A program made the translations under genes and the position numbers. The notes under the pieces were generated by a model that worked only from the letters and a program-made list of their open reading frames with translations, did not search any database and was not told where the DNA came from. DNA of 64,000 bases from an uncultured Methanolobus sp. (GTDB taxonomy: Archaea; Halobacteriota; Methanosarcinia; Methanosarcinales; Methanosarcinaceae), in the NCBI RefSeq assembly GCF_963665675.1, contig NZ_OY762426.1, positions 2,232,001 through 2,296,000 on the forward strand, read 5' to 3'. Positions 47,562 to 59,285 of this stretch are shown here, piece by piece. How positions within the stretch are numbered: the stretch's first letter is position 1; the number at the start of each line of letters is the position of its first letter.

Positions 47562-48413
47562 TCAAAGTTCAATATCGACTTCATAGACCTTTTCCGGATT
47601 TTCCTTATGGATTTTCCAGAAAGGTTCTTCACCGAACTCTTCTGCAAGTTTCAGTGTTCTTCTGGGAATTGTTTTGGGACCAAGCACAGCCCCGGGTCTG
47701 TCAGGATCATCGATGTAATCGGTTTCCATCATAAAACGAGTTCCCTGCTCAAGAGCTTCTTCAATGGCACCTTTGCCTGCCAGTACGCCAGGGAATATTC
47801 CAAGTCTTTCGCAGACATCAACTAGGGGTGGTGCGTAGTGTTTAACAACCTTGTGCATTTTGATGCCTGTTTTTCTGGCACGATTTGCAATATCTGTTAG
47901 TTCTGGCTCTCCGACATCTTCTGTGTGTAGTTGCACGGCACAGTCAAGGTCTCTGGCAAGTGTAAAGGCATATTCCATGACCTCATTGGAAGCGTCCCAT
48001 ATTTCCGGGCTCACTGGATAGTGCGGTCTTCCGCTTTTGAGTCCCACGGCAAGCCCCCGGTTAACGTATTCTGCTGCAATATCAAGTCCACCTTTCATTG
48101 TTTCAACAGCTTTTGAAAGCTCCATATATTCTGTGAGCTTTGTAATTTCTGCGGGATGAACTCCGAGAACCGGAAATGAGGTAACTCCAGTTTCATTGAT
48201 CTGTTTTGAGATGTCTACTGTTTCCTCAAAGACTGCAATGTGATCCTTTGGTTTTGTGACTTTGATACCAAGGGTCCAACTTGGTTTCATAACAAGAAAT
48301 ATGTGGGTCCCGCCTGTGTTCTGGAACTCTTTGACAGCTTTCAGTCCCTTTGCTCTGGGATCAATGTGCATGTGCTCGTCTGTGATGGGGAAACTTTGTG
48401 TCATGTTTGTCAT
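47562..48413 (-). CDS. TatD-related metal-dependent hydrolase
   Basis: A 283-residue TIM-barrel hydrolase of the archaeal TatD-like group. Metal-site elements: DEHMHIDP (about 12-19), LGVHPAEI (about 92-99), LHTEDV (about 166-171), KVVKHY (about 188-193) and ETDYIDDP (about 239-246). DNase or another hydrolytic activity is possible; the substrate is unknown. ATG at 48413 or 48404 can start it. Confidence 0.82.
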   Translation of the reverse strand: MTNMTQSFPITDEHMHIDPRAKGLKAVKEFQNTGGTHIFLVMKPSWTLGIKVTKPKDHIAVFEETVDISKQINETGVTSFPVLGVHPAEITKLTEYMELSKAVETMKGGLDIAAEYVNRGLAVGLKSGRPHYPVSPEIWDASNEVMEYAFTLARDLDCAVQLHTEDVGEPELTDIANRARKTGIKMHKVVKHYAPPLVDVCERLGIFPGVLAGKGAIEEALEQGTRFMMETDYIDDPDRPGAVLGPKTIPRRTLKLAEEFGEEPFWKIHKENPEKVYEVDIEL

Positions 48414-48488
48414 GGTATACTATATGAGTTTTTAATCTAAAAATGTAGGCGGTCAGGTATATATGCAAATTGCGGATTATATATCCGT

Positions 48489-48719
48489 ATGAACCTGAAA
48501 TTGTTTTTAAGGCACAGGGAAGTACAGTCAAGTTTGTTGTCCCTACTGGGTCAGTTGATAATTATGATACTTTCATCTCTGGTAATTATATCAAGGGCTG
48601 TTACAGGTTTGAGAGCTGTGCTGATTTTCATCATTATATTGGGATTTGCTTACATTTTTGCAGTGACAATACTCAGGCTGAAGGACCTTGCAAAGGCAAC
48701 GGATTCCCCTAAAAAGTGA
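48489..48719 (+). CDS. Small two-helix membrane protein
   Basis: A 76-residue protein with two membrane segments (about 14-34 and 42-62) and a Lys-rich tail. It is not recognised. TATATATG sequence lies about 30 bases upstream. The frame is plausible from composition, but no family supports it. Confidence 0.5.
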   Translation: MNLKLFLRHREVQSSLLSLLGQLIIMILSSLVIISRAVTGLRAVLIFIIILGFAYIFAVTILRLKDLAKATDSPKK

Positions 48720-48841
48720 TTCTCTGATTCTTTTTCCCTTTTTTATTCCTTATTTTTTGGCATATGTTTGCTTTCTGGGTATGAAATATATATGATGTTG
48801 CCGTCAATAAAGCAATTTGAATTTTCATATTCATATTATAA

Positions 48842-51145
<2,304 letters not shown>

Positions 51146-51166
51146 TTTTATTATGAAAACAAAAGG

Positions 51167-51192
51167 AAAGCCCCGGTTTCGGTCGGGGCTTT
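51167..51192 (+). terminator. Bacterial-style rho-independent terminator after icd
   Basis: AAAGCCCCG pairs with CGGGGCTTT (9 bp) and is followed by a short T-run then TTAG. This strong GC hairpin with flanking A/T runs is common in bacteria and unusual for this genome, where other ends are T-rich or weaker; it probably came with the icd gene. Confidence 0.85.
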
Positions 51193-51202
51193 TTAGTCTC
51201 TA

Positions 51203-51283
51203 AAATACGACCTCGGCGGCAATGCAAAGATGAGCGAAATGACCGATGCTATTGCAAAGTACGCCGAATCTGAGATGAAGTAA
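51203..51283 (+). pseudogene. C-terminal remnant of a dimeric isocitrate/isopropylmalate dehydrogenase
   Basis: An open stretch without start codon reading KYDLGGNAKMSEMTDAIAKY, then AESEMK and TAA. The DLGGNAKxxEMxDAI pattern is the conserved C-terminus of the dimeric isocitrate/isopropylmalate dehydrogenase family. The remaining about 300 codons are absent, replaced by the monomeric gene and its terminator. Confidence 0.75.
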
Positions 51284-51485
51284 TTTCATCTCAAACACTT
51301 ATTTTTTTCATTTTGTAAATCTTACTTTTGTCACTAATATTATTGTTCCACATTTTCTTCTGCATGATCAAACCAGCAACAAAATTAAATACATGCCATG
51401 TATACTACATGTGATGTATGTTATTCCGGGCCTTTTTATTTTGCCTTCGAATATCTGATAGCATAACTCTGATGGAAATGATCGC

Positions 51486-52895
51486 ATGAAGTTTTATGAT
51501 AGAAAAAAAGAGATGGAGCAGTTGCGTGAAATCTGTAGGTCCAAAAGTTTCAGGATGATTGTGATCACCGGAAGGAGGAGAATTGGCAAAACACGTCTGG
51601 TTACTGAATTTCTCAGGGACAGGAAATATGGGTACATTTTTGTTCCAATGCACAAAACTAAAGAAACGTTTTTGCAGGAAGTATCAAGGGACGGCAATAT
51701 TCCGGAGTTCAGGAACGTAATTGACCTGTTTCGCTACCTCTTTGAAATGAATGAGTACATTTTCATTGATGAATTCCAGAATTTCTATGATATGGACAAA
51801 AGCATTTACTCGGATATGCAACAGCTTGTCGATGAGTTCAAACAGCGGGAAAAGAAATGCTGTGTTTTTATAAGTGGTTCAAGTTATTCATTGATGAACA
51901 GGATATTTGTTGATTCGGCTCACCCTCTTTACGGCAGGGCTGATCTGATGATGGAACTTGGTCCACTGGATTTTGCTACGGTTGCAGAAATGCTATCAGA
52001 TATAAGTACGGACGACCCGGTGGAATTAATCAAATACTATTCTGTTTTTGGCGGCATCCCCAAATATTATGATCTTCTTGAAGGTGTTGGAGCAGAATCG
52101 TTTGAAAAGACCGCAAAGTCGTTCTTTTTCGACAGCCACATGCCTTTGCTGAAAGATGAAGGACGTAATGTACTTGTGACTGAGTTCGCAGGGGAGTACA
52201 AGATCTATTATTCGATACTAGAAGCTATTGCTCTTGGAAAGAACAAGACTGGTGAGATCAACAGTGTTCTGGAAGGGACCGGAAGTGGGAAAGCTGCAAG
52301 ATACCTGGATATCCTGCGCAAAGAGTATAACGTTGTCAGAAGGGAGACACCCATACTTGATGACCCGCGAAAGTCAAGAAAGGGTATTTATGCAATACGT
52401 GATCCTTTCCTGCATTTCTGGTTCGGTTTTATCAAGAGATATGATGCCTATTTTGAGCAGGGCAGAACGGATGAATTGTTCAGTAAGTTCCTGAAAAACT
52501 TTGATACATTCCTCGGGTTCAGTTTTGAGAGAATTGTAAAAGAATTCCTGATTGAAAACAGGCAGACATTTCCTTTCAGTTTCGAGAGGATAGGCAGGCA
52601 ATGGGGAACTATAAAAGGTGCGCCAAAGGGTAGCAACAGCTATGAGGTTGATCTGCTGCTCATAAGCCCTGATATGAAAAAAGTAATGTTGCTGGAATGC
52701 AAATGGCGTGATCTGGATATAAAAGAGAGCAACAATGTGCTCCGAAAGTTACAGGAGAAAACTGCTTATGTAGGCTTGCCTGAAGATACAGAAGTTTACT
52801 ATGGTATATGCGCAAGAAAAATAGCCGATAGAGACAGCCTTGTAAATCAAGGTGTATTAGTGCTTGATCTTGAAGATATGTGGAAATTACTATGA
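51486..52895 (+). CDS. Archaeal AAA-type ATPase with DUF234 domain
   Basis: A 469-residue STAND-like archaeal ATPase. Walker A GRRRIGKTRLV (about residues 27-37), Walker B YIFIDEFQNF (about 90-99) and the sensor FISGSSYSLM (about 131) are intact. The C-terminal DUF234 region ends with EVDLLLIS...VMLLECKWRD (about 385-406), a PD-(D/E)xK-like nuclease core. These proteins are common, mobile and of unknown function in archaea; a defence or element-control role is often suggested. No partner gene is adjacent. Confidence 0.9.
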   Translation: MKFYDRKKEMEQLREICRSKSFRMIVITGRRRIGKTRLVTEFLRDRKYGYIFVPMHKTKETFLQEVSRDGNIPEFRNVIDLFRYLFEMNEYIFIDEFQNFYDMDKSIYSDMQQLVDEFKQREKKCCVFISGSSYSLMNRIFVDSAHPLYGRADLMMELGPLDFATVAEMLSDISTDDPVELIKYYSVFGGIPKYYDLLEGVGAESFEKTAKSFFFDSHMPLLKDEGRNVLVTEFAGEYKIYYSILEAIALGKNKTGEINSVLEGTGSGKAARYLDILRKEYNVVRRETPILDDPRKSRKGIYAIRDPFLHFWFGFIKRYDAYFEQGRTDELFSKFLKNFDTFLGFSFERIVKEFLIENRQTFPFSFERIGRQWGTIKGAPKGSNSYEVDLLLISPDMKKVMLLECKWRDLDIKESNNVLRKLQEKTAYVGLPEDTEVYYGICARKIADRDSLVNQGVLVLDLEDMWKLL

Positions 52896-52970
52896 TTCTA
52901 TTCCAGTTCATTAACCAAAAAAAAGAAAACACATAGCCACCACCCACAGGCAGCAGCTTCAAAAAAAGAA

Positions 52971-54317
52971 TCAGTCTATAGTATCGTGCATGCGAGGTTT
53001 GATCTCGTTGCTTTTCTGACCTTCATCGAGATTTTCATCCTCTTCCATGTCCTTACGGTGCATATCTTTTCTAACCATCTGGTTGAACATGAAGTACTTC
53101 TTCACATATGCCATGATCTCTTCATCGGATATGCAGGAAACTCTCTTCTCATCGTTGTAGAGCTTCTGGATATCTGCCTGGATAGCCCTGAGACGCTTAT
53201 CGTTCTTATCGATCTCGATACTAACTTCCAGAAGGTCGTTCAGTGTCTCCTGGACCTTGTATCTGAGCACTTCGATGCCGGAAGAGTCTCCGATGAGGAA
53301 TATTCTCTTACCACCGACTATTTCAGGTGGATATGGCTCGTAGGTGAACGGGTTCTTAATTACGCCTGCGGAGTGGATGCCTGATTCATGGGCAAACACA
53401 TTGTTACCAACAACAGACTTGTTCCTGGGGATACGGATTCCAATCTCTTCCTGCATGAACTTTGAGAACTCTACAATAGCATCAAGGTTGTACTTATCGA
53501 ATCCTTCAATACGTCTTGCGAGGAACAACAGGAGTTTCTCCATTTCAGCATTACCTGCTCTTTCTCCTATCCCTAAGAAAGTCACATTGGACCAGTTTGC
53601 ACCATGCCAGTAGCCTGCAATAGAATTGGCAACTGCAAGACCGAAGTCATCATGGCAGTGAGTCTCGATGTTTTTGACATTGAGTTCGTCCTTCAGGTAT
53701 TTTGTGATCAGCGGTATTCCAAATGGTTCGTCAACACCTTCAAATGGTATTCCAAATCCAATAGTGTCACAAACACGTATAGTACAATCAGGGTCTATCT
53801 CCATTATCTTCTCGATAAGCGGGAAAGTGAAACCATAATTATCTGCACGGGTCATATCCTCAATGTGAGCCCTGGTGCGAAGTCCGTGGTCAACTGCATA
53901 CTGGAGTGCGTTGAGATATTTTTCCTCAGCTTCGTCACGGGTAAGCCCCATCTTGTCAACAATGTGAGGATCTGATACTGACATCAGGACGCCTGTTTCC
54001 TCGATGCCGTCAATGTTAAGGACCATATCAATATCAGCAGGATTTGCACGTGCCCATCCGGTGATTTCCGGGAATTCGTAGCCCTGGTCCATCATGAGTT
54101 TGATAGCTTTTCTGTCTCTGTCATTATAGACAAAAGTCTCAAGCTTCTCTATACCTATCGTGTTCAGGTAGTTATATATCTGAAACTTCTGCTGACTTTT
54201 CATGACAATACCAGGCATCTGTGCCCCATCCCTGATAGTGCTGTCACTTATAGATACTTCCTGCCCCAAAGGTAATTTTATTTTAGGAAGATCGTCATAA
54301 TCCTTGTATATCTTCAT
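52971..54317 (-). CDS. Citrate/homocitrate synthase-family enzyme (DRE-TIM metallolyase)
   Basis: A 448-residue enzyme of the isopropylmalate/homocitrate synthase family. DSTIRDGAQMPG (about 25-36) holds the catalytic Arg-Asp, with the metal motif ETHCHDDFGLA (about 216-226) and GERAGNAEMEKLL (about 250-262). The usual C-terminal leucine-binding LeuA domain is missing, replaced by a charged tail. The nearby isocitrate dehydrogenase suggests it supplies citrate (Re-type citrate synthase) for 2-oxoglutarate synthesis; homocitrate synthase is the alternative. ATG 54317 has GGAGG six bases upstream. The ACT regulator diverges. Confidence 0.8.
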   Translation of the reverse strand: MKIYKDYDDLPKIKLPLGQEVSISDSTIRDGAQMPGIVMKSQQKFQIYNYLNTIGIEKLETFVYNDRDRKAIKLMMDQGYEFPEITGWARANPADIDMVLNIDGIEETGVLMSVSDPHIVDKMGLTRDEAEEKYLNALQYAVDHGLRTRAHIEDMTRADNYGFTFPLIEKIMEIDPDCTIRVCDTIGFGIPFEGVDEPFGIPLITKYLKDELNVKNIETHCHDDFGLAVANSIAGYWHGANWSNVTFLGIGERAGNAEMEKLLLFLARRIEGFDKYNLDAIVEFSKFMQEEIGIRIPRNKSVVGNNVFAHESGIHSAGVIKNPFTYEPYPPEIVGGKRIFLIGDSSGIEVLRYKVQETLNDLLEVSIEIDKNDKRLRAIQADIQKLYNDEKRVSCISDEEIMAYVKKYFMFNQMVRKDMHRKDMEEDENLDEGQKSNEIKPRMHDTID

Positions 54318-54562
54318 TTGAAACCTCCTTTCCAATTTGAAAGCTCCAGAGCTTTAATCAGTGTGTTAGTTATAGAAACGAGTCGGTGTAAGTACTCTAA
54401 TTGAATGTATCCGCTCTGGATAATCATTATTATTGAGTGTGAATTGCAGTTCTAATATAGAATCACTCCTACTTAAAACATCGTTTCTATATATATATCG
54501 GCGGACAGCTTATTCCTCTTGGGGAAACTCAACCTTTAAATCTTTATATTTTAAAGGATTAC

Positions 54563-55075
54563 ATGATTCATATGTGGAGCATATTACTCAGGAAGTTCGA
54601 GAAATACCCGGCCCAGCAAAAGGTCCTGAAACTTCTTTTTGAACGCGGTTTTCAGGTAAATGATGAGGGAAAGGTCACATCAGGTGCAATAGAGATCGCA
54701 CACACACAACTTGCCAGGGAGGCAGGCGTTGACAGGCGTGTTGTGGATTCCACAACAGAGGTCATACTTTCAGATGAACAGCTAAAGAAGATATTCCAGA
54801 ACGTAAAATCGATTCCTTTCCTCCGGGATGTAGCACCACTTCTGGGACAGGGAGTAATAATCATAACCCCGGACGATGCTTCTGGCAAGGGAATTATCTC
54901 CGAAGTCTCCACAGTCATTGCAAAGCATGATATTAGTATCCATCAGGCAGTGTCAGATGATCCGCTCTTCACGGATGAACCCAAACTTACGATTATTACT
55001 GATACAAAGGTTCCGGGCAGTATTATTGAAGAACTGCTGAAGCTGGAATCCGTTAAAAGTGTAAATATAGCTTGA
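54563..55075 (+). CDS. ACT-domain regulator of amino-acid metabolism
   Basis: A 170-residue protein with an N-terminal winged-helix-like region (IEIAHTQLAREAGVDRRVVDSTT, about 44-66) and a C-terminal ACT domain (GIISEVSTVIAKHDISIHQAV, about 109-129). It matches the archaeal group described as regulator of amino-acid metabolism with ACT domain. It diverges from the citrate/homocitrate synthase gene, a likely target, and an amino acid may be the ligand. ATG 54572 is an alternative start. Confidence 0.78.
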   Translation: MIHMWSILLRKFEKYPAQQKVLKLLFERGFQVNDEGKVTSGAIEIAHTQLAREAGVDRRVVDSTTEVILSDEQLKKIFQNVKSIPFLRDVAPLLGQGVIIITPDDASGKGIISEVSTVIAKHDISIHQAVSDDPLFTDEPKLTIITDTKVPGSIIEELLKLESVKSVNIA

Positions 55076-55134
55076 GTTTGAAGGATTAGGATTAGGCTAA
55101 AGGCAAATGATTGTGCTTATTACATAATTTGCTA

Positions 55135-56337
55135 TCAGAGTACAGCCTTTGTAAATGCCCTGAATATCTTCAGCATATGCACCGATCTGGAAGGGTGCAA
55201 CATCTTTTTTATCAGTATTGAAGGATGATCCATGTCGCCATAACGTGTAATGGTATCAAGAATAGCAGGATTATTCATTGAAGCTATCAGGTCATCTAAT
55301 TCTTTATCTTTCAGCCCTGCCACAAATTTATGGATTCTCATCCCCATGGCAAGCTCCTTTCCAAGTTTAGCTCTCCACTGCCTGTCGTATTCTGAAAGAA
55401 ATGATGCCGAACAGTTTTCCTGTTCTGCTGCTTTTGCTGCAATCTCACCGGCAATCTTTGCGCAAACAGCTCCTGTATATATTCCTCCTCCCGATGTGGG
55501 TTTGACCTGTCCTGCAGCGTCGCCTACTATCATCACACCGTCTGCATATGTCTTTTCAAGAGGTCCGAGGGGAATTCCTCCCATCACAAGGTCAAGCTTC
55601 CCGCCACCATATTTTGAAGCAATATGTTGATTTTTTGTCAGGAGATTTTCAAGAACATGATGTGCCGACATTCCATATTTTGGATCGACGGCTATACCTA
55701 TACGGGATATACTTTCATTTACCGGCACAGTCCATCCAAAGAACCCGGGTACTTGTGACCCAACGAACAATTCAACAAAATCAGTATCATCACTGTGGTA
55801 AGGGACTTCTGCCTGAATCCCCGGCAACACTTCACTGACATTTCCAAGTCCTGACCATTTTGCCACCTGGCTGCGAACACCATCTGCACCGATGATAACT
55901 TTAGTTTTAAGGACCTGTTTTTCACCGTTCTTTACAACGGAAACTTTCTGCTCGTTCTGTGATCTTTCAATACCTGTAACCCTTGAGTTCAGCCAGAGAT
56001 CAACATCCTCTTCAAGAGCCATTGCAGTAAGTTTCCTGTCAAATATTTTTCTGGAAACAACGTATGCTTTGGTCTTCTGACCATCAATTGGCAGGCAATC
56101 CCCATTCATCGGATGGACAAAAGCACCCCTTACAGAATTCAGGATGGAATTGTCGGACGGATTGATTTTACACTCTTTGATGGCTCTTGTACTAAGTAGT
56201 CCGGTGCACCCAACCGGAGTGCCAATAAACGCATGATCCTCCAACATCAGTGTCTTTGCACCGTTAATTGCAGCATATTTTGCTGCTATTGAACCAATTG
56301 GTCCTCCACCTACAACTATAATATCATATTCTGTCAT
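55135..56337 (-). CDS. Geranylgeranyl reductase-family FAD protein
   Basis: A 400-residue flavoprotein. It has the dinucleotide loop IIVVGGGPIGSIAAKYAA (residues 6-23), VGCTGLLS (about 42-49), the GADGVRSQVAKWSG motif (about 152-165) and VGDAAGQVKPTSGGGIYTG (about 268-286), all typical of the archaeal GGR/digeranylgeranylglycerophospholipid reductase family, which saturates isoprenoid chains. ATG 56337 starts at the family N-terminus and overlaps the upstream HAD gene by 14 bases, so the pair is translationally coupled. The precise substrate is unproven. Confidence 0.85.
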   Translation of the reverse strand: MTEYDIIVVGGGPIGSIAAKYAAINGAKTLMLEDHAFIGTPVGCTGLLSTRAIKECKINPSDNSILNSVRGAFVHPMNGDCLPIDGQKTKAYVVSRKIFDRKLTAMALEEDVDLWLNSRVTGIERSQNEQKVSVVKNGEKQVLKTKVIIGADGVRSQVAKWSGLGNVSEVLPGIQAEVPYHSDDTDFVELFVGSQVPGFFGWTVPVNESISRIGIAVDPKYGMSAHHVLENLLTKNQHIASKYGGGKLDLVMGGIPLGPLEKTYADGVMIVGDAAGQVKPTSGGGIYTGAVCAKIAGEIAAKAAEQENCSASFLSEYDRQWRAKLGKELAMGMRIHKFVAGLKDKELDDLIASMNNPAILDTITRYGDMDHPSILIKKMLHPSRSVHMLKIFRAFTKAVL

Positions 56338-57028
56338 TTTCACTAAATTCCAGTACAATTTCCAGAACCTCTCGGAAGCTTTTGAGTGTTCTGTCAGGTT
56401 CATATTCACCTGCTGTTCTATCCACTGCGCTGTTACGGTCCCCATAAGCTGCATATGCTGTCATCATGCCGAGTTCTTTTGAAGGAGCAATGTCCCTTCT
56501 CAGGCTGTCGCCTACAAAAAGTGTTTCTGAAGCTATAAGTCCCATAGTATCAAGGGCATATCTGAAAGGTACAAGGTCCGGCTTTTTTGCACCGGTCATA
56601 TCATGGGCAGTTAGCGAATGTACAAATTCTTCCAGACCTGTCTTTGCAAGCCTTTTCCTTGCGTTGTTGCTGTTGGCATCAGTTACGATCCCAAGAGGAA
56701 GGCCAATTCCATTCAGTTTTTCCAGAGTTTCCTTTACATCCGGGTAGAGTCTGATGTTATTGATCTTGTGGGTTTCATATATTGTAACGCATTTCGGGTA
56801 ATTTTCAAGTGGGTCATACCCATTATCAAGCAGATAGTCTCGTATATTCTCGGGATTTTCAAAACCATGTGTTTCCCTGCGGAAATACTTGAACAGTTCT
56901 TCCGGGTCACCTGCTCCAAGAAAGTTGACAACTTCTGTGCATGCGATCATCTTCGCTTCCACAAAGTCAAAGAGCGTGTTGTCCATGTCAAAAATGATGC
57001 CCCGTAAATTCATTCCCTTTTCACTCAT
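56324..57028 (-). CDS. HAD-family hydrolase
   Basis: About 234 residues. HAD motif I FDMDNTLFDF (starting near residue 13), motif II VTDANSNNAR (about 124-133), the Lys of motif III in GAKKPDLVPF (about 153-162), and motif IV VGDSLRRDI (about 178-186). It is probably a small-molecule phosphatase such as phosphoglycolate phosphatase. Starts at 57043, 57028 and 57013 are all possible; 57028 has AGGA upstream. A TATA-like ATTATATAAATC (minus strand) lies near 57112-57123. Confidence 0.82.
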   Translation of the reverse strand: MSEKGMNLRGIIFDMDNTLFDFVEAKMIACTEVVNFLGAGDPEELFKYFRRETHGFENPENIRDYLLDNGYDPLENYPKCVTIYETHKINNIRLYPDVKETLEKLNGIGLPLGIVTDANSNNARKRLAKTGLEEFVHSLTAHDMTGAKKPDLVPFRYALDTMGLIASETLFVGDSLRRDIAPSKELGMMTAYAAYGDRNSAVDRTAGEYEPDRTLKSFREVLEIVLEFSENDRI

Positions 57029-57180
57029 TATTCCTGGTTTCATGCTCTTGTTCTTGATTTAATGCTGGGTTTGTATTTATTTCTTCGGGATATGCTATTT
57101 GCATATGATAGATTTATATAATTAGTTTGTTTATATTAATGTGCAGCAACATTTATTTTGTCTGGACGGAGGGAATGAGC

Positions 57181-57336
57181 TTGGCTGAGTTGAAGAAAAA
57201 AGGTATCACTGAAAACGCATCAACACAAAAAACTAATAGTAACACAGGATCAAAACACGAACATACTGCCCAGTCCGAAGAAGAGGGATTCTATTCCTCA
57301 TGCGGACAGGCATTCATACGCATCCAAAAAGATTGA
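57181..57336 (+). CDS. Small hydrophilic protein, unknown
   Basis: Fifty-one residues. TTG 57181 has GGAGGG eight bases upstream, whereas ATG 57175 lies too close to that site. The sequence is polar (TQKTNSNTGSKHEHTAQSEEE) and ends GFYSSCGQAFIRIQKD, a segment that looks conserved. It diverges from the HAD gene and ends before a hairpin terminator, which supports it being a real gene. Function unknown. Confidence 0.55.
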   Translation: MAELKKKGITENASTQKTNSNTGSKHEHTAQSEEEGFYSSCGQAFIRIQKD

Positions 57337-57341
57337 TTATA

Positions 57342-57358
57342 GCATCTTTGAAAGATGC
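57342..57358. terminator. Hairpin terminator
   Basis: GCATCTT-TGA-AAGATGC, a perfect 7-bp stem, followed on plus by GAGTTTTCACTTTTTT. It lies between the small gene at 57181 and the converging hydrolase gene. Confidence 0.65.
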
Positions 57359-57397
57359 CGAGTTTTCACTTTTTTGATTTTTCCTTTTGTAATTCAT

Positions 57398-58348
57398 TCA
57401 CTGAAATATCGTCTCAAGTTCCTTTCCGATATCTTCAGCCATGAGTTGAGAATAACCATGCGTGCTTCCGTTGATCGGATAAAGTGCTTTCGGTTCATTG
57501 GCTTTATCAAAGGTGCGAAGCGCAAGTTCATATGGAACTGTGCTGTCATTTATGGAATGCAGCATCACAAACCTGCGTGGACTGACCATTCCCAGGTAAT
57601 TGTCAGGGTCAATTGACCTGTAAAATTGATATGCATTCATATCAACCGTTTCGTCAACTTCTATAGAGTTTGTGTCATATCCGCTTGTGCTGATACCAAT
57701 AACTCCTTTTATTTCAGGTTCAATTGCAGTTGCTATTATGGCGAATCTCCCACCATTGCTAAGACCTAACATTGCAACGTTGTCCTCATTAACTTCAGAC
57801 TGGTCAGCAAGAACATTTGCAGCAGCAAGTGCATCATGCACCATCATATACTCCACTGGCTCTTCTCCATTCATGTAAAGTTCCAGATCACTCTGTGGAT
57901 TTATGCCTCCAAGATTCCTCTGGTCTATGATTATGGTTGCGTACCCCATGGATGAAAGTAACTGTGGCACTGCTGTCTGTTGTTCTTTCGACACACCTGC
58001 TCCGGGAAGGATTACAACACCAGGTACCTTTGTACTGGACTCAGGAATCCTGACAAGTCCTGCAATTTCAGAACCACGACTTTCAAAACTAACTTCTCTG
58101 ACAATATCGGAATCATTAGCTTCTGAAACGTCTTGCGAGCTGTAATCCACTTCTTTTATTTCCGGATAAGAAAGTATCCCGTTATCTGAGACAGACCATC
58201 GGTCACTATCGTCCGAACCATGCATTATCCCTATAGCACCGGCTGCCATGAGCAGTATTCCCAGTGCAAGCGGGAGGAGTTTGACATTCATTTTCTGCTT
58301 TTCGGTTTCTGTCTTTCTTTTTCCTTTCACGGTGTGTTTCTGACTCAT
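57398..58348 (-). CDS. Membrane-anchored alpha/beta hydrolase
   Basis: A 316-residue hydrolase with one N-terminal membrane anchor (about residues 25-43) and an extracytoplasmic alpha/beta-hydrolase domain. The nucleophile elbow is GLSNGG (about 193-198), with a likely acid in HSINDSTVPYE (about 268) and His in GSTHGYS (about 299). GVVILPGAGVS holds the oxyanion strand. Dienelactone-hydrolase or esterase-like; the substrate is unknown. The start at 58348 avoids an implausible upstream extension. Confidence 0.82.
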   Translation of the reverse strand: MSQKHTVKGKRKTETEKQKMNVKLLPLALGILLMAAGAIGIMHGSDDSDRWSVSDNGILSYPEIKEVDYSSQDVSEANDSDIVREVSFESRGSEIAGLVRIPESSTKVPGVVILPGAGVSKEQQTAVPQLLSSMGYATIIIDQRNLGGINPQSDLELYMNGEEPVEYMMVHDALAAANVLADQSEVNEDNVAMLGLSNGGRFAIIATAIEPEIKGVIGISTSGYDTNSIEVDETVDMNAYQFYRSIDPDNYLGMVSPRRFVMLHSINDSTVPYELALRTFDKANEPKALYPINGSTHGYSQLMAEDIGKELETIFQ

Positions 58349-58450
58349 GGAATCGCCAAGAATGATTTTGATAAAACTAACAAACTTTTCACTGTGATGA
58401 TTTGCAGTGCGGATGGTGTTCACTGTTTCGATAGTACATTTTCAAGTACT

Positions 58451-58740
58451 ATGGCACAGTTCGCCAACTTAAACGAAGAAGGTGGAGATCGAGATAAACT
58501 TGACGCTTTTTTAGATTTCTGTGGATGGAATACTTGGAAAAAGCACTCAGGCGTTGTATCTGGATTATGCAGGAGGATGTTTGAAACTCTTAAGATTATA
58601 GGGTTTGATACACTTCTGGAAGAGTTGAATGCTAAGATAGAAAAGTCAGCAATATACAAAATTACTAAATACGGATATGCAGTGATTAAAAAAGAGAAAC
58701 GGAAAGAACTACCGGTGTTCTTTCAGGTTATTTTTAGCAT
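58451..58740 (+). pseudogene. Possible gene fragment, unknown
   Basis: A frame from ATG 58451 codes MAQFANLNEEGGDRDKLDAF and further credible sequence including SGLCRRMFETLKIIGFDTLLEELNAKIE and a Lys-rich stretch. After about residue 96 it runs antisense through the DUF4430 gene (to 58927) where the sequence is nonsense-like. It therefore looks like a gene whose 3' end was lost. Family not recognised. Confidence 0.4.
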
Positions 58741-58745
58741 GTATC

Positions 58746-59285
58746 TCAGACTACAAGAAGTCCCAGATAATGCGTCGCGTTTGCTTTGTCCACTGCCACA
58801 ATCAATTCATCACATTTATACTCATACGTATACGGAGCATAGTACCACTGAACTACATCAAATTCACTCAGTTTGTTCCTCTCGTCGCCAAAACCATATT
58901 CGGCATATTCTCCATTTATGTACATGAACCAAGCAGTGTCATTGACATAATCCTCACAAACTCCATCAATACAATGCACATAAAAAGAGCCATAAAAAAC
59001 ATCATCTGGATCATACCAGAAATCGGTTACATTATAATCAAAATTACCAATGTTTCTTTGTGATGCGGCATAAAATGCTCCTACATCTGACATCCAAGGG
59101 TAGTAATAGTTGTTGCTATTGTCGTGTGTAGGAGTGAATATGAAATATCCTGGCTCTAAGTCTACAGGCTCTAAGTCTTCATTGCCGTTCCACACACTTA
59201 TTGGTACTGCAGTTGCTGGAATGCAAAGAATTGCCATACTAAGAAGTACAGCAATTGCTATTTTCCACAAATTTTCTATTTTCAT
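58746..59285 (-). CDS. Secreted DUF4430 (transcobalamin-like) protein
   Basis: A 179-residue exported protein with a signal peptide (residues 8-26). The C-terminal half, WFMYINGEYAEYGFGDERNKLSEFDVVQWYYAPY (about 119-152, quoted in part as family evidence), is DUF4430-like, the fold found in the C-terminal domain of transcobalamin-type B12 binders. Two Cys (CIDGVC) may form a disulfide. No anchor is seen. It could bind a corrinoid or act in the envelope; the start is ATG 59285. Confidence 0.65.
   Translation of the reverse strand: MKIENLWKIAIAVLLSMAILCIPATAVPISVWNGNEDLEPVDLEPGYFIFTPTHDNSNNYYYPWMSDVGAFYAASQRNIGNFDYNVTDFWYDPDDVFYGSFYVHCIDGVCEDYVNDTAWFMYINGEYAEYGFGDERNKLSEFDVVQWYYAPYTYEYKCDELIVAVDKANATHYLGLLVV

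Noticed and set aside
58220..58927. 235-codon plus-strand frame
   Set aside because: Its first part is antisense to the alpha/beta hydrolase gene and its last part antisense to the DUF4430 gene; only the middle (58451-58740) is protein-like and is listed as a fragment.
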